From assembly GCA_963677605.2 (NCBI GenBank), contig CAXXDX010000007.1:186001-250000 (forward strand): a stretch of 64,000 nucleotides of DNA, written 5' to 3'. Below the pieces are notes generated by a model. The model was not told the DNA's origin. It worked only from the letters and a program-made list of their open reading frames with translations, and did not search any database. Below, one piece after another: positions 34,719 through 42,395 of this stretch. The DNA comes from JAGLOK01 sp963677605. Its GTDB lineage: Bacteria; Bacillota; Clostridia; Christensenellales; UMGS416. Numbering within the stretch: position 1 is the first letter of the stretch; every line of letters begins with the position of its first letter. A program made the translations under genes and the position numbers.

Positions 34719-35606
34719 ATGAGTGTAAAACAAAGAAATTATAACTTTACGGGACCATACTGCGAAGATTTTCATAAAATACGCGATTTTATCATAAGGA
34801 TAAACGGTGCTGATATGAAATATCCGTGCTTTGATTGGTCACGCTGGGAATGGGTGCATAAGGATGCAACCTTTGACAATCCGGACGATATTCAAAGAAT
34901 CGGCATATGGGAAGAAAACGGTGAAATAGTTGCTGTAACAACTTTCGAAAGCAAAATTGAGGATGCGTATTTCTTGCTGGACGATAACTACACCTATCTT
35001 AAAGAAGAAATGGTTGAATACGCAATACTTAATCTTTCATCAAAAGAGCCGGTAAACTTGATGATTGACGATACGGATTTAAATCTTCAAAAAATAGCAA
35101 TAAAAAAGGGCTATATTCCGACACAGGACAGAGAAACAGATTCCAAGTTTAATATATCTGATAATCTTAGCTATAAACTGCCTGAAGGTTTTTCAATTTC
35201 TTCCGTGGCTGATGAAATGGATTTGAGTAAATTTCACAAAGTATTATGGCGCGGTTTCAACCACAAAGGCGAACCGCCAAAAGATCATGAATATAGAAAG
35301 CTTGCAATTTCCGCACCTCATCAGGACCTTTCGCTTTTGATTAAAACCATAGCGCCAAACGGCGACTACGCTTCCTACTGCGGAATGTGGTATGACAACC
35401 GGACAGACTATTGCATCGTTGAACCAGTCGCAACGGATCCCTCGTATCGTATGATGGGCTGCGGAAAGGCCGCTGTGCTTGAAGGAATAAAAAGATGCGC
35501 TGAACTGGGAGCAAAATACGCGTATGTGGGTTCATCTCAGCAGTTTTATTTCAACATAGGTTTTTTTCCTGTCGCAAACGGCACATACTGGAAACAAAAA
35601 AAGTAA
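34719..35606 (+). CDS. GNAT-family acetyltransferase
   Basis: 295 residues. Two GNAT-like halves: the N-terminal one (RDFIIRINGADMKYPCFDWS and IGIWEENGEIVAVTTFES) is degenerate. The C-terminal one has the acetyl-CoA motif DPSYRMMGCGKAAVLEGI near residue 244 and AYVGSSQQFYFNIGF. AAAGGAG precedes the ATG. The stop codon lies inside the terminator stem. Substrate unknown; such double GNAT proteins are common in Clostridia. Confidence 0.85.
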   Translation: MSVKQRNYNFTGPYCEDFHKIRDFIIRINGADMKYPCFDWSRWEWVHKDATFDNPDDIQRIGIWEENGEIVAVTTFESKIEDAYFLLDDNYTYLKEEMVEYAILNLSSKEPVNLMIDDTDLNLQKIAIKKGYIPTQDRETDSKFNISDNLSYKLPEGFSISSVADEMDLSKFHKVLWRGFNHKGEPPKDHEYRKLAISAPHQDLSLLIKTIAPNGDYASYCGMWYDNRTDYCIVEPVATDPSYRMMGCGKAAVLEGIKRCAELGAKYAYVGSSQQFYFNIGFFPVANGTYWKQKK

Positions 35607-35625
35607 GGCTATGCCTTACTTTTTT
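35601..35625 (+). terminator. Rho-independent terminator
   Basis: AAGTAAGGC / GCCTTACTT with a 3-nt loop and T run; the TAA stop of the second GNAT gene is within the stem. Confidence 0.85.
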
Positions 35626-35638
35626 CTTATTATAATCC

Positions 35639-36643
35639 TTATTTTTTCAGCCTGTCGCGTATCATAGCATATCCTTGGAAAACAAAAGCCAGTACAAAAA
35701 CAAGTCCGTAGAGTATCACGGGAATCCAAGTAATTTGGTGTATGTCGGAAAATGTATGCCTGTTTCCCAGCACTCCCGAATATACTAAAACCACGATTGC
35801 CGCATAGCATATGGTAACTGCAAGTATCTGCGGTTTTTTGTCGATGATTCCGTAAAGCTGGGTTACAACAAACATAAACAGGAATCCAAATAGGAACATC
35901 GGCCACATTCCGTTTCCCTGATTTACTGCAACTATTGCACCATGTACCGCAACGTATACCTCAAGCACAGTAACCCATTTTGTGTCCGTATGAATCTGCG
36001 TTTTTGGCAGCGATAGCTGAATAAACAGCAAAAACATGTAGAAAAATCCCATCAAATGCCCTAAAGTGCCTTCAGTCGGATGAAACCAGAAAGTATAAAC
36101 GAGCGCCCATGCAATGAAATACCCGTGTGCTTTAAATATAGCGGCAGTGCCTTTTTGGGGAAGCTTCACCTTTTTCCCGAAAAACAATCCGCGCTTTCCG
36201 TTAAGCAGAATAAGCATCATCACAAGCATGACGATTACAGATCCCTGCGACGACATAACCGGAACAAACTGTGCTAGACCTTCGTAAAAAATCATGGACT
36301 GAATAATGTGAAGTATTATAAAAATTCCGTTTACCGCAAGAAAAATCATATGGAGCTTTGTAATGCGTCCCTTAGGAGCATTTTCCTGACGGCTGATTTT
36401 ATATGCAAGATACCACGCCGACACCTGATGCAGAATATATAAAACCCAAACGCTTACACTTGCCCAAAGCCTGACTTCAGGAAGTTTCCAGTAATACCAT
36501 GCCGCACCTGTGTCCGGAAGAAGTATGTCTCTGAACCTCCCCATGGTAAGCGACGCGAAGTATATGGCAACTGTAAGAACTAAAGATAGAACTAACGCAA
36601 CAGTAACTGTCTTTTTTAAATCATAGGTCTTTTTTTCTATCAT
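35639..36643 (-). CDS. Polytopic membrane protein with several intramembrane His residues
   Basis: 334 residues with about nine membrane segments. Histidines lie inside or at the edge of helices (ILHQVSAWYLAYK, KLHMIFLAVNGIFIILHIIQ, AHGYFIAWALVYTFWFHPTE, LGHLMGFFYMF, VYVAVHGAIVAV), a spacing that could ligate heme or metal. I do not recognise the family. AGGTGGTGG lies a few bases before the ATG. It is monocistronic between two terminators. Confidence 0.75.
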   Translation of the reverse strand: MIEKKTYDLKKTVTVALVLSLVLTVAIYFASLTMGRFRDILLPDTGAAWYYWKLPEVRLWASVSVWVLYILHQVSAWYLAYKISRQENAPKGRITKLHMIFLAVNGIFIILHIIQSMIFYEGLAQFVPVMSSQGSVIVMLVMMLILLNGKRGLFFGKKVKLPQKGTAAIFKAHGYFIAWALVYTFWFHPTEGTLGHLMGFFYMFLLFIQLSLPKTQIHTDTKWVTVLEVYVAVHGAIVAVNQGNGMWPMFLFGFLFMFVVTQLYGIIDKKPQILAVTICYAAIVVLVYSGVLGNRHTFSDIHQITWIPVILYGLVFVLAFVFQGYAMIRDRLKK

Positions 36644-36707
36644 AATCCACCACCTATACTAATAATTCCATTTTAATAATCCCGACAATATAAGTCAAGA
36701 ATTAATA

Positions 36708-36737
36708 AAAACACACCGCATAAAACGGTGTGTTTTT
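36708..36737 (-). terminator. Terminator of the ECF sigma operon
   Basis: AAACACACCG / CGGTGTGTTT stem, 7-nt loop, with A- and T-rich flanks, just after the last small gene on the minus strand. Confidence 0.85.
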
Positions 36738-36738
36738 A

Positions 36739-36999
36739 TTAATTCACTAGTTTCTTTTCATTAGCTCTTGCAAGCTTAATCAGATCAACCAAATCAGAAA
36801 ACCTCAGATTGTATCTTGAAGAAAGTTTTTTCACCCATTCTTCCGGAATGCCGCTTTTTCTAAGTTTTGATCTAAACCTAAGCCTGTTTATTAAGATTCT
36901 GATGCTCCAGATTATAAGTATTAAAGGAATAAGCAATACTAAAACAATCAGTTTTAATATATAATATATTGTCCGGAGCACCGCCCATACGGCGCTCAT
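36739..36999 (-). CDS. Small membrane protein with SGIPE motif, last gene of the sigma operon
   Basis: 86 residues. One long membrane segment (about residues 7-33) is followed by a basic loop (RILINRLRFRSKLRK) and a C-terminal module KSGIPEEWVKKLSSRYNLRF followed by SDLVDLIKLA. The same module ends the preceding protein (SGIPEDLALRLTERYMFSIR). The start lies 2 bp after that gene's stop. Function unknown; by position a regulated target or effector of the sigma/anti-sigma pair. Confidence 0.7.
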   Translation of the reverse strand: MSAVWAVLRTIYYILKLIVLVLLIPLILIIWSIRILINRLRFRSKLRKSGIPEEWVKKLSSRYNLRFSDLVDLIKLARANEKKLVN

Positions 37000-37001
37000 T
37001 A

Positions 37002-37283
37002 TCAGTCCTCGTCATTTGGAGTTGCTTTTGCTGCTTCAACAACGTCACGGATTGAGAACATATAGCGCTCGGTAAGCCTTAATGCCAAATCTTCAGGTAT
37101 TCCGGATTCCAAAAGATTGGTATAGAAATTTCCTACCGATTTGCCTGCCTCAGCTCCCGATTCCGCTGAATAAATCGCGTTAAACAGTCCTTTTATCATT
37201 CCCGGTATTTTGTCGGATACTGCGTCCAATATCTCAACTACTTCCTTTGGGCCGTATTCATTGCTATGTTTATCTTCACTCAT
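37002..37283 (-). CDS. Small soluble protein with SGIPE motif
   Basis: 93 residues, acidic, no signal peptide. A helical N-terminal part (EVVEILDAVSDKIPGMIKGL) and a Gly/Ala-rich middle (SAESGAEAGKSVG) precede the C-terminal module SGIPEDLALRLTERYMFSIR with DVVEAAK. GGAGG lies before the ATG. It sits between the anti-sigma gene (10 bp) and the 86-residue membrane protein (2 bp) in one operon. No family recognised. Confidence 0.7.
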   Translation of the reverse strand: MSEDKHSNEYGPKEVVEILDAVSDKIPGMIKGLFNAIYSAESGAEAGKSVGNFYTNLLESGIPEDLALRLTERYMFSIRDVVEAAKATPNDED

Positions 37284-37293
37284 TTTGTGCCTC

Positions 37294-37587
37294 CTATAAA
37301 TTAGTCATTATTTTAATTACTTTAAAGTAAATTTTAAACGAATCTTTTACCAGCTCATATGCCGATAATTTTATTCCCGCAAGTTTTGTATAAATGCTTT
37401 TTTTAGTTTCAGATGAAAACTCTTTTTCGTAGTTAGGCGCAGCATCCGCTATCTGTGTCCAGAAAGCAAGCTCTGCTCTGCACTCTTCGCATTCCATCAG
37501 ATGATTAAGAACTTCTTTTTCTGCTGTATGGTTTATGGTTCCGTTTATAAGCTGCGGAATATATTCAGTCATTTTTTCACATTTCAT
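37294..37587 (-). CDS. Anti-sigma factor with zinc-finger (zf-HC2/ZAS) domain
   Basis: 97 residues. The N-terminal ZAS signature is present: an early Cys-containing helix (MKCEKMTEYIPQLING), then H-x3-C-x2-C-like NHLMECEECRAELAFW near residue 28. The C-terminal half is basic and helical without a clear membrane segment, so it may be a soluble, zinc/redox-responsive anti-sigma. It overlaps the sigma gene by 4 bp, the usual cognate arrangement. Confidence 0.85.
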   Translation of the reverse strand: MKCEKMTEYIPQLINGTINHTAEKEVLNHLMECEECRAELAFWTQIADAAPNYEKEFSSETKKSIYTKLAGIKLSAYELVKDSFKIYFKVIKIMTNL

Positions 37588-38096
37588 CTGTAATCTTCCC
37601 CCAAACCATGTTTTAAAATGCTTCTTATCTTAAACATCCGTGATTTTACCGTTCCCGGCGGAATTCCCATCACAGCGGCCGCTTCGTTAAAGTTCAGTCC
37701 CTGTGTAAATATAAGATGTATAAGCATCTGCTGTTCGTCCGTAAGTTTTGCCACCTGTTTTTTCACATCTGCAGTTTCAACTATATTTCCATCACCGGAT
37801 TCAGACTCAATATTTTCATCCAAAGCCGTTTCATTCTTTTTATACTTTCTTCGATAAAAGTCCGCAATCTTATTTTGTGCAATTGAAATAACGTATGTTT
37901 TTACCGAGGACTTGTTTTCAAAAGAATGATATCCGGCAAATACAGCGGAGAAAGTATCCTGAACCACATCCTGGCTGTCCTCTTTTGATAAACCTTTAAA
38001 CCTTGCAAGAGAATATACCTTAGGACTTAAGTCATTATAAAGTTTTTCAAATATCTTCTCTTCGCGCGCCAAAGTTTCCTCCAAGATGTCCTTCAC
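37584..38096 (-). CDS. ECF RNA polymerase sigma factor
   Basis: 170 residues. Region 2 includes SLARFKGLSKEDSQDVVQDT and KTYVISIAQNKIADFYRRKY. Region 4 includes the helix-turn-helix NFNEAAAVMGIPPGTVKSRM. The two are joined by an acidic linker. The start is uncertain: GTG at 38096 has no ribosome site, whereas in-frame TTG codons at 38084 and 38072 follow AAGGA and GGAGG at good spacing. It heads a four-gene operon with its anti-sigma and two SGIPE-motif proteins. Confidence 0.9.
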   Translation of the reverse strand: MKDILEETLAREEKIFEKLYNDLSPKVYSLARFKGLSKEDSQDVVQDTFSAVFAGYHSFENKSSVKTYVISIAQNKIADFYRRKYKKNETALDENIESESGDGNIVETADVKKQVAKLTDEQQMLIHLIFTQGLNFNEAAAVMGIPPGTVKSRMFKIRSILKHGLGEDYR

Positions 38097-38152
38097 AACA
38101 TCAGTCGCAAATAAGGGGGATATGGTTCATTTTATTTTAAAAAAATGCTTAT

Positions 38153-40249
38153 TTATTTTTGGTCGCCCTTAATGGGTATGTAAAGAGTGTCACTTGATGA
38201 ATAATCATCTTTTAGCTTTTCTGCCAGGACTTCATATATTCTATACTGTGAAAGCAGCGGAGCTTTATTGTCTGTAATATACTGATATCTGCCGTCCGGC
38301 ATCTGCATTCTGGCTTTTACGTTATCGCGAAGCATAACCTGAAGAGTTTTATCCAGCCTCTTTTTGATGCTTTCATCCTCAATAGGGAATATTACTTCTA
38401 TTCTGCGAACAAGGTTTCTTGGCATCCAGTCCGCACTTCCTATAAATATCAAATCTTTTCCGCCGGCGCAGAATTTATATATCCTGTCATGTTCGAGAAA
38501 TCTTCCGACGATGGAGCGAACTTTAATATTTTCAGAAAGTCCTTCCACTTGACTGCGGAGGCCGTTGATGCCTCGTACTATAAGCTCAATTTTTACTCCC
38601 GCATCAGACGCTTCATAAAGCTTGTATATAACATCGGGATCTATAAGCGAGTTGCACTTTGCAATTATATAGGCGGGTTTTCCGGCTTTTGCGTTTTCAA
38701 TTTCATTTTCTATCATTTCCAAAAAGAAATCTTTAAGATATGCAGGTGCAACCTTAAATTTTCTGAATCCTGCAGGCGTAGAATATCCGGTAAGCATGTT
38801 AAAAAGCGTCGATGCATCCGAACAGAACGATTCTTTGCAGGTAAAAAGTCCTGTGTCTGTGTATACTTTCGCTGTGCTGTCATTATAGTTTCCGGTTGAT
38901 AAATGAAGATAGCGTTTTATCCCCATTTGCTCGCGGCGGACGACAAGCAAAACTTTGCAGTGAACTTTCAGTCCTACAAGACCATATATTACATGACATC
39001 CCGCTTTTTCCAAAGCTTTCGCCCACGCAATGTTGTTTTCCTCATCAAAACGCGCTTTTAGTTCCACAAGAACAGTAACCTGCTTTCCGCTTTGCACCGC
39101 ACGGATAAGGGCTGCAACAATAGGGGAGTTTCCCGAAACTCTGTATAAAGTCTGCTTTATTGCCAAAACATTCGGGTCATCAGCCGCGCGGTTTATAAAA
39201 TCCACCACGCAGTCAAAGCTTTCATAAGGATGCTGCACCATAATGTCGCGTTCGCTTATTGTGGAAAAAATATCTTCGCTGTCTTTAAGCATTATGGGAT
39301 TAAGCGGAGGCATCGGTTTAAACTTATACTCCGAAAATCCGTCAATTCCCGTAAATCCAAAAAGGAAAGTAAGATCAAGAGGCATATCCAACATAAAAAG
39401 ATCTGAATCTTTTGTGTTAAGTTTTTCTTTAAGGAAGCCAATTAGCTGAGCATCCTCTTCCGAAAACGCAAAGCTTTTCATAATTTCTACACGTACAGGC
39501 TGACCTCTTCTTCTTTTTTGGATAAGTTTTTGTATCTCATCCATAAGGTCGGATACATCGTCATCAACTTCAAGGTCGCCGTCGCGGGTAACGCGAAACA
39601 GCGTAACTCCTTTTATGGTATATCCTTCAAACAGCGATGAAATATGAATAAGAATAATATCCTCAATCAGCATAAACGTGTTCTTTTCTTCAAGCTCCAC
39701 ATAGCGGGGAAGAAGGGAAGGCACCTGAACCAGTGCATACAAAGTGTTTCCGTCGCTATCTTCAAGACGAACGGCAAGGTTTATCGAGCGTCCGAGCACC
39801 TGGGGGAAAGGACGCGATGCATCAACTGCAAGAGGAGTGAGCACGGGTTGGATTACCTTGTGAAAATATCTGGAACAATATTCTTTCTGTGTAGCGCTCA
39901 GCATGTTGTGCCTTAAAAATCTAACGCCAATGTTTTCTATCTCTGAAAAAAGACTGTGGCAGATTCTTGTCTGAAGTTCTGCGAGCTTGTGTATTTTCTC
40001 CAGAACTTTTTCAAGCTGCTTAGCTGCAGTCATTCCCGAAATGTCCTTTACCTCATATCCGGATAAAATCTGTGCCTGAAGGGTTGCAACACGGACCATA
40101 AAAAACTCATCAAGGTTGCTGGAGGTTATTGCAAGAAACTTTAACCGCTCAAAAAGCGGGTTTCTTGTGTCCTGTGCTTCCTGCAAAACGCGGAAGTTAA
40201 AATCCAGCCATGAAAGTTCTCTGTTTGTCACAATGTATTCTTTTTTCAT
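38153..40249 (-). CDS. ppk: Polyphosphate kinase 1
   Basis: 698 residues, full length. PPK1 makes inorganic polyphosphate from ATP. N-terminal RELSWLDFNFRVLQEA; the head domain LRHNMLSATQKEYC; catalytic region HPYESFDCVVDFINRAADDP near residue 345; the autophosphorylated His in GLKVHCKVLLVVRRE near 427; and VRGINGLRSQVEGLSENIKV near 555. It overlaps ppx by 4 bp, so synthesis and breakdown enzymes are translated together. No PHO box-like repeats are obvious upstream. Confidence 0.96.
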   Translation of the reverse strand: MKKEYIVTNRELSWLDFNFRVLQEAQDTRNPLFERLKFLAITSSNLDEFFMVRVATLQAQILSGYEVKDISGMTAAKQLEKVLEKIHKLAELQTRICHSLFSEIENIGVRFLRHNMLSATQKEYCSRYFHKVIQPVLTPLAVDASRPFPQVLGRSINLAVRLEDSDGNTLYALVQVPSLLPRYVELEEKNTFMLIEDIILIHISSLFEGYTIKGVTLFRVTRDGDLEVDDDVSDLMDEIQKLIQKRRRGQPVRVEIMKSFAFSEEDAQLIGFLKEKLNTKDSDLFMLDMPLDLTFLFGFTGIDGFSEYKFKPMPPLNPIMLKDSEDIFSTISERDIMVQHPYESFDCVVDFINRAADDPNVLAIKQTLYRVSGNSPIVAALIRAVQSGKQVTVLVELKARFDEENNIAWAKALEKAGCHVIYGLVGLKVHCKVLLVVRREQMGIKRYLHLSTGNYNDSTAKVYTDTGLFTCKESFCSDASTLFNMLTGYSTPAGFRKFKVAPAYLKDFFLEMIENEIENAKAGKPAYIIAKCNSLIDPDVIYKLYEASDAGVKIELIVRGINGLRSQVEGLSENIKVRSIVGRFLEHDRIYKFCAGGKDLIFIGSADWMPRNLVRRIEVIFPIEDESIKKRLDKTLQVMLRDNVKARMQMPDGRYQYITDNKAPLLSQYRIYEVLAEKLKDDYSSSDTLYIPIKGDQK

Positions 40250-41802
40250 ACTATACCCTTTTTAATTAAATCACATTTTATGCCGAACACTCTTTCAAAG
40301 AAAGCGCTTTGGTTGTTAAATGTCCATTCTTCCAAAGTTGTGTCTTCAGTGCCTTCTGCAAACACCGTCAGCTTTTTTTCATATAGATTAAGCTCAATAT
40401 TTTTAAACTTCTGAACTCTTGAATAATCTAGGGAATCCGCAATTCTCAATATCGCGCTTAGTTTTGAAACAATCATCTTCTGCTTTTCATTTAGCGCACT
40501 GTAAGGCTCATGCTCAAGACTCGGAACTTCATTTCCGTGATATCTTGCAATGTTAGCAATTATATCTTTTTGCTGAGTGTTAAGACTTATGATTGAAGAG
40601 TGCTTTATAAGATAAACGGTGGCAAGGTCATAAACGGTAGAATCCACATACTTTCCTATATCATGCAATATCGACGCAGTCTGAAGATAAAGCCGTTCTC
40701 TTCTTGAAAAACCGTGCACTCTTTTGAGGTTGTCGAATATTGTAAGGGCAAATGACTCCACGGCGTCCGAATGGTTTTTGTCACAATCGTATCTTTTTGC
40801 CATGAACCGCGCAGAAGATATGATGTTTAAATCAAACTCCTTTTTTTCATCCTTTGCTTTCCTTTTATTAAGAAGGTCATATAAAACAGCTTCTGAAAGA
40901 TCCGCTTCCACATTTACAATGTATTTTGCGTTCATTATATCCAGAAGCTTTATATATGAAGCTAGTATAATCAAAAGCTTTTTGCTTTTTTCATAAGGAA
41001 GGCCAAATGTCTTTACAAGATATTTTGAAGATTTGTTTGTAACGTCCTCATAAAGCTTTATAAGGTTTTTCTTTTTTATAATATCTTCTTCATCCGAAAA
41101 GTGCTTTTTGCACAGCATCTGAATAAACGATATCTCTTCACCGCTTGCAACAAGTGTCTCAAGCGATGTATCTTTTAAGTTTCTTTTTACAGGCCCTGCA
41201 ATATAGTCCAAATATTCATCAATTACCTTGGTAAAGTCACCCATAGTAAGAGACTCAATATCCTCTGTCATTTTTGTAAGTTTAAGCGTATCTGTATTTA
41301 CATTTTGAGAATATACAATCCTTTCGTCAATAACAGCCGCTACCCCGACAGAACCCGTTCCAGTATAAACAAGAAGATAGTCTTTTTTTCCATGTTTGAG
41401 CCTATTATATCTTCTCAGCATTTCGCGGAATATAATGCTTTTTTCTTCCGCGTCTTCTAAGACAGTTATCTCTCTTTGTGTTTTAACGTTTATCTGATCC
41501 ACCACGTAGTTGCGGTTTTCCGCTTTTCTAAGCGCAGTTGTTGCAATTGCAAGAATATATTCTCTGGGTATCTGATATTCTTTTATAAGATTGAAATAGT
41601 TATTTAAAATGTCGGAAACCTTTTCAGCGCTGCTGAAACTGACCGGTCCTCCGAAAAAAGATTCCTCGCCAAGTTCTACAGGCTGGCTTAAATTCTCAAG
41701 GATTTCGATGCCCCCAGTTTCATCCGGCTGAGCGATTTTCATTGTAACGCTTTCGGAACTTATATCTACCGCTGCGGCGATTTTTACTCTGTTTATACTC
41801 AT
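40246..41802 (-). CDS. ppx: Exopolyphosphatase / pppGpp phosphohydrolase (Ppx/GppA)
   Basis: 518 residues. The N-terminal ASKHA ATPase-fold half begins KIAAAVDISSESVTMKIAQP, with IATTALRKAENR near residue 88 and LLVYTGTGSVGVAAV (a variant of the DIGGGS phosphate loop) near 140. The C-terminal half is an HD phosphohydrolase-like domain with ASILHDIGKYVDS near 380. The substitution of the usual DxGGGS by YTGTGS is notable and may lower catalysis. TATAAT lies 9 nt before the ATG with no ribosome site, so the leader is only 2-3 nt. Confidence 0.85.
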   Translation of the reverse strand: MSINRVKIAAAVDISSESVTMKIAQPDETGGIEILENLSQPVELGEESFFGGPVSFSSAEKVSDILNNYFNLIKEYQIPREYILAIATTALRKAENRNYVVDQINVKTQREITVLEDAEEKSIIFREMLRRYNRLKHGKKDYLLVYTGTGSVGVAAVIDERIVYSQNVNTDTLKLTKMTEDIESLTMGDFTKVIDEYLDYIAGPVKRNLKDTSLETLVASGEEISFIQMLCKKHFSDEEDIIKKKNLIKLYEDVTNKSSKYLVKTFGLPYEKSKKLLIILASYIKLLDIMNAKYIVNVEADLSEAVLYDLLNKRKAKDEKKEFDLNIISSARFMAKRYDCDKNHSDAVESFALTIFDNLKRVHGFSRRERLYLQTASILHDIGKYVDSTVYDLATVYLIKHSSIISLNTQQKDIIANIARYHGNEVPSLEHEPYSALNEKQKMIVSKLSAILRIADSLDYSRVQKFKNIELNLYEKKLTVFAEGTEDTTLEEWTFNNQSAFFERVFGIKCDLIKKGIV

Positions 41803-41912
41803 ACAAAAATTATTATATTATATTTTAGTATCAATTGGAAATATATAAAAGCTCATTTACATAATCACGAAATTAAAATTTAATACTATTAATGTAAAAT
41901 TTCATTTTTTTC

Positions 41913-41941
41913 TTGTAAAATTTGCATATTTATCATATACT
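41913..41941 (+). promoter_or_regulatory. Promoter of a candidate small RNA
   Basis: TTGTAA (41913-41918), 17 bp, TATACT (41936-41941), facing dnaA but followed within 110 bp by a terminator. Confidence 0.6.
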
Positions 41942-41947
41942 ACATGA

Positions 41948-42054
41948 GTAGGATTTTGTAATCCTGCATTAAAATTGATACACTCCAACCCTCAATACAC
42001 CCAAACATCGTACCGTCCGTAAGGACGGTATCGGTGTATCAGGTTATTTTTTTT
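41948..42054 (+). ncRNA. Candidate structured small RNA upstream of oriC
   Basis: About 107 nt with its own promoter and terminator and no frame of note. Hairpin 1: AGGATT (41950-41955) with AATCCT (41960-41965). Hairpin 2: outer ATACACC (41995-42001) with GGTGTAT (42033-42039), inner TACCGTCC (42011-42018) with GGACGGTA (42023-42030), followed by TTATTTTTTTT. GATACAC at 41978-41984 can pair with the same GTGTATC, giving an alternative fold. It does not match the tmRNA, SRP or 6S sequences I know. Confidence 0.5.
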
Positions 42055-42059
42055 ATGTT

Positions 42060-42395
42060 TTTTTTAGCCTATTCAATACTATATCTGGTATGTTAACAAC
42101 TGTGGATATACTATACTTACTATGTTGAAAAAAAATCATGTTTATTTGTGGATAACTGTGCTAAAAAATGCTTGAATAGCCCCTTTTTATTTGATAAAAT
42201 GTGACTTGTCCACAAAAAGATATAAAAAAACAGATAATATCGTTGTGGATAAGTGTGTTAATAACTGTGAGTTATCCACAATATCATTAAAGAGATATAT
42301 ACATATTATATACAGATATTTGTGGGAAAAGTATTTTTATTTTATTAGAAGAAAGACCGGCATTGTGATGTGCCACATTTCTATGGGGGAGGAAA
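42060..42395. other. Chromosomal replication origin (oriC)
   Basis: Lies directly upstream of dnaA and is AT-rich. DnaA boxes: exact TTATCCACA at 42272-42280 (+), and its complement TGTGGATAA at 42147-42155 and 42244-42252. One-mismatch boxes are TGTGGATAT at 42101-42109 and TTGTCCACA at 42207-42215. T-rich and A-rich tracts at 42047-42060 and 42123-42133 could be part of the unwinding region. No protein-coding frame here has a ribosome site. Confidence 0.88.
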
